Shown: positions 61,311 through 64,000 of the stretch, piece by piece | Layout of the letters: each line of letters opens with the position of its first letter | Position numbering within the stretch: the stretch's first letter is position 1 | NCBI RefSeq assembly: GCF_022760175.1 | Contig: NZ_CP094326.1 | Coordinates: 2,220,804-2,284,803, forward strand | From: Zhouia spongiae | GTDB lineage: Bacteria > Bacteroidota > Bacteroidia > Flavobacteriales > Flavobacteriaceae | Length of the DNA: 64,000 nucleotides | Reading direction: 5' to 3' | Program-made: the position numbers and the translations under genes | Notes under the pieces: model-generated | Databases searched by the model: none | Told to the model about the DNA's origin: nothing | The model's input: only the letters and a program-made list of their open reading frames with translations

Positions 61311-63581
61311 ATGGCTTTTGATATTGAAATGATTAAGAGCGTTTACGAGAACATGGCCGAGCGAGTTGATAAAGCTCGTGAGATAACAGGCAAGCCGTTA
61401 ACGCTATCAGAAAAAATATTGTATTCACATTTGTGGGACGGGAAGCCGAACAAGGCTTTTGTTCGTGGTAAGGATTATGTTGATTTTGCACCTGATAGAA
61501 TTGCATGTCAGGATGCTACAGCACAGATGGCGTTGTTGCAGTTTATGCATGCCGGAAAACCAAAGGTTGCTGTGCCGACAACAGTTCACTGTGATCACTT
61601 GATTCAGGCCAAAGTAGGGGCAGAAGCAGATTTAAAAAGAGCAAACGAGACCAGTAACGAGGTTTTTGACTTTCTGGAGTCAGTTTCAAATAAATATGGA
61701 ATCGGTTTCTGGAAACCGGGAGCGGGGATCATTCACCAGGTCGTACTGGAAAACTACGCGTTCCCCGGAGGGATGATGATCGGTACCGATTCACATACGG
61801 TTAATGCAGGTGGATTAGGTATGGTAGCCATCGGTGTTGGTGGAGCAGATGCTGTAGATGTTATGGCCGGTATGCCGTGGGAATTAAAGTTTCCAAAATT
61901 AATAGGTGTTAAACTAACCGGTAAGTTGTCGGGATGGACCGCACCAAAAGACGTGATTCTTAAAGTTGCCGGGATATTAACTGTAAAAGGTGGTACCGGG
62001 GCAATTGTAGAATACTTTGGAGAAGGAGCTGAGTCTATGTCATGTACAGGTAAAGGTACTATCTGTAATATGGGGGCTGAAGTAGGAGCTACAACTTCAA
62101 CTTTCGGGTACGACGATTCAATGGATCGTTACCTGCGTTCTACAGGCAGATCAGATGTTGCCGATGCAGCAAATGCGGTTAAAGATTATCTAACAGCAGA
62201 CCCTGAAGTGCATGCGAACCCCGAACAATATTTCGATCAGGTGATCGAAATTAACCTTTCTGAGTTAGAGCCGCATTTAAACGGACCGTTTACTCCGGAT
62301 TTGGCGACTCCTATATCGGAGATGAAAAATGCTGCTAAAGCGAATGACTGGCCTTTAAGGGTTGAATACGGTCTTATAGGGTCTTGTACAAACTCTTCGT
62401 ATGAAGATATATCAAGAGCAGCGTCTTTGGCGAAACAGGTTGCAGATAAAAAGTTGAAAACAAAATCAAACTTTACTATTACTCCGGGTTCTGAGCAGGT
62501 TCGCTATACTATAGAACGCGATGGTTTTATTGATACTTTCGACAAGATCGGAGCTACTGTATTTGCTAATGCATGCGGGCCATGTATAGGTATGTGGGAC
62601 CGTTATGGCGGTAGCAGTGAAGATAAGGACAGAAACACCATCGTTCACTCTTTTAACAGAAACTTTGCCAAGAGAGCAGACGGTAATCCAAATACATTGG
62701 CTTTTGTCGGTTCCCCTGAACTGGTAACGGCAATAGCGATTTCCGGAAGACTGGACTTTAATCCGCTTACAGATAAGCTTATTAATGAAGATGGAGAAGA
62801 GGTAATGCTTGATGAGCCAAGAGGGTATGAACTGCCTCCTGAAGGTTTTGCGGTGGAAGATGCCGGATATATCCAGCCCGCCGAAGATGGAAGCGGAGTT
62901 CAGGTAGCTGTAAGCCCGTCATCTGAGCGTTTACAGTTATTGTCTCCTTTCAAGCCGTGGGATGGTAAAAATATCACAGGAGCGAAGCTGTTGATCAAAG
63001 CATTCGGGAAGTGTACTACAGATCATATTTCTATGGCCGGACCTTGGTTGCGTTTCCGTGGTCACCTGGATAATATTGCCAATAACACCTTGATAGGGGC
63101 CGTGAATGCTTTTAACCAGAAGACTAATTTTGTAAAGAATCAGTTAACTGGTGAGTATGGCGGAGTTCCGGACGTACAACGTGAATACAAGGCTGCCGGA
63201 GTGCCGACTTTGGTTGTGGGAGATCATAACTACGGAGAAGGTTCATCGAGAGAGCATGCCGCAATGCAGCCGCGTCATTTAGGGGTTCGTGCAGTATTAG
63301 TAAAGTCTTTTGCACGTATTCACGAAACAAACCTTAAGAAACAAGGGATGTTGGCTCTGACATTTGCTAATGAAGCAGATTACGATAAGATCCAGGAAGA
63401 TGATACGTTCAACTTTGTAGATCTTGAAAGTTTTGCTCCTGAAACACCACTTACTCTTGAAGTGGTTCACGCAGACGGAACAAAAGATACGATTATTGCT
63501 AATCATACTTATAACGATAGTCAGATTGAATGGTTTAAAGCCGGTTCTGCGCTTAACTTAATTGCTGCAGGCGAAGCTTAA
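61311..63581 (+). CDS. acn: Aconitate hydratase
   Basis: Aconitase converts citrate to isocitrate in the TCA cycle through a [4Fe-4S] cluster. The 756-residue protein is of the mitochondrial type. Cluster cysteines are visible in [12 protein letters not shown] and [14 protein letters not shown]. Substrate blocks include [25 protein letters not shown] and [17 protein letters not shown]. The ATG at 61311 is chosen over an upstream frame from 61278 because the promoter overlaps that part. It is flanked by moxR and its own terminator. Confidence 0.95.
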   Translation: MAFDIEMIKSVYENMAERVDKAREITGKPLTLSEKILYSHLWDGKPNKAFVRGKDYVDFAPDRIACQDATAQMALLQFMHAGKPKVAVPTTVHCDHLIQAKVGAEADLKRANETSNEVFDFLESVSNKYGIGFWKPGAGIIHQVVLENYAFPGGMMIGTDSHTVNAGGLGMVAIGVGGADAVDVMAGMPWELKFPKLIGVKLTGKLSGWTAPKDVILKVAGILTVKGGTGAIVEYFGEGAESMSCTGKGTICNMGAEVGATTSTFGYDDSMDRYLRSTGRSDVADAANAVKDYLTADPEVHANPEQYFDQVIEINLSELEPHLNGPFTPDLATPISEMKNAAKANDWPLRVEYGLIGSCTNSSYEDISRAASLAKQVADKKLKTKSNFTITPGSEQVRYTIERDGFIDTFDKIGATVFANACGPCIGMWDRYGGSSEDKDRNTIVHSFNRNFAKRADGNPNTLAFVGSPELVTAIAISGRLDFNPLTDKLINEDGEEVMLDEPRGYELPPEGFAVEDAGYIQPAEDGSGVQVAVSPSSERLQLLSPFKPWDGKNITGAKLLIKAFGKCTTDHISMAGPWLRFRGHLDNIANNTLIGAVNAFNQKTNFVKNQLTGEYGGVPDVQREYKAAGVPTLVVGDHNYGEGSSREHAAMQPRHLGVRAVLVKSFARIHETNLKKQGMLALTFANEADYDKIQEDDTFNFVDLESFAPETPLTLEVVHADGTKDTIIANHTYNDSQIEWFKAGSALNLIAAGEA

Positions 63582-63602
63582 TAAATATATTTTTAAATAC
63601 AA

Positions 63603-63638
63603 GACTCCTTGTTATGTAATGTAGCAAGGAGTTTTTTT
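63603..63638 (+). terminator. Aconitase terminator
   Basis: ACTCCTTG / CAAGGAGT with a 13-nt loop, then a run of T, 22 nt after the stop. Confidence 0.9.
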
Positions 63639-63813
63639 ATTCATACTGATACAAATTGGTTTGTCTTTAAGTTTTCGGTTATAATTTTTCATCTTTTCCG
63701 GGCCTTCTTAATACGTGATATGCAGGGAAAGTTTTAAGATAAATTTTAATATGACTGTAAGCTTAAAAGTGTACTTTCGAACAATTAGAATATATGTTTT
63801 TAATGGTAAAGTA

Positions 63814-64000
63814 ATGAAGTTAAAGAAGGGACAGGTTTCGAACCTGGTATTTTTGGTTGTTATAGTTGTAATATTGTTTACACCTGTGGGTACTGCTGTT
63901 AAAGTGTGGGTGAATCGTTTCATAGCATTTAGTCCGGGTATTATAGATGCAGATGACAGAAAATTACTTACCGATTACAACTGGAGGCTGGAGGATGCGG
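63814..64000 (+). CDS. TlpA-like thioredoxin-fold protein, N-terminus (3'-truncated by window)
   Basis: The frame from ATG 63814 runs off the window. It shows a short basic head (KLKKGQ), one membrane segment (VSNLVFLVVIVVILFTPVGT, a signal anchor), and then GIIDADDRKLLTDYNWRLEDA, the start typical of membrane-tethered TlpA/ResA proteins, which would continue into a CxxC thioredoxin domain. An in-frame upstream ATG at 63751 would add a non-homologous head. The CxxC is outside the window, so the call is provisional. Confidence 0.65.
   Translation, partial: MKLKKGQVSNLVFLVVIVVILFTPVGTAVKVWVNRFIAFSPGIIDADDRKLLTDYNWRLEDA

Noticed and set aside
63825-63850. tRNA T-arm-like sequence GGTTTCGAACC
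   Set aside because: It falls inside the TlpA-like reading frame and no acceptor, D or anticodon arm can be built around it.

Overview
The window reads as a chromosomal segment of a member of the Flavobacteriaceae (phylum Bacteroidota). Four things point there. The promoters carry the -7 motif TAnnTTTG. Many genes begin with an A-rich leader and no Shine-Dalgarno sequence. Several families have lineage-typical forms: a type III glutamine synthetase, a cyclophilin-FKBP fusion, a DnaJ with two zinc-binding repeats instead of four, and DUF4197, DUF4920 and DUF1684 proteins. Short lipoproteins with a cysteine lipobox are frequent. No rRNA, tRNA, CRISPR array or intact mobile element was seen.

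Layout. 1-9.8 kb: 3' part of glutamine synthetase III, a candidate small RNA, purM, an IS1182-type transposase remnant, B12-dependent ribonucleotide reductase, prfA, pyrF coupled to a BtuF-like protein, and two secreted proteins. 10-18 kb: fused acyl-CoA mutase (IcmF), a secreted hydrolase, an Lrp regulator and a converging MFS exporter with an attenuator-like leader. 18-23 kb: nitrogen cluster glnB-amtB-porin with palindromes and hairpins, then crcB. 23-30 kb: MazG-like protein, ilvE, mnmD, YceI, grpE-dnaJ. 30-34.5 kb: an operon of ABC ATPase, ABC permease, MscS channel and a sigma-54-type response regulator without a DNA-binding domain. 34.5-43 kb: PPK2, a decayed M28 peptidase, a DUF71 ATP-pyrophosphatase, the PPIase fusion, peroxiredoxins, HxlR and an AlkC-like protein. 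43-45.3 kb: TraB protein, ECF sigma factor and probable membrane anti-sigma. 45.7-49.2 kb: an AT-rich leucine-rich-repeat locus ending in a decayed gene. 49.2-57.6 kb: a MarR-controlled serine hydrolase, several gene remnants, chrA, a TlpA protein, csaA and rimO. 57.8-64 kb: PpiC/SurA chaperones, moxR, aconitase and the start of a thioredoxin-like gene.

Themes. Vitamin B12 recurs: NrdJ and IcmF need it, and a BtuF-like protein and a DUF71 enzyme (a family proposed to act in B12 salvage) are nearby. Nitrogen assimilation recurs through GSIII, P-II and AmtB. Most of the window is core genome, but it is dotted with scars: a transposase tail, at least five decayed genes, and an undescribed-looking intergenic repeat family with four members here. 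The most unusual items are that repeat family, a pair of nearly identical terminators with a conserved loop, the leader/terminator before the MFS gene, the paired palindromes before glnB and before the MarR gene, and the candidate small RNA before purM. All calls come from reading the sequence; no database search was run.
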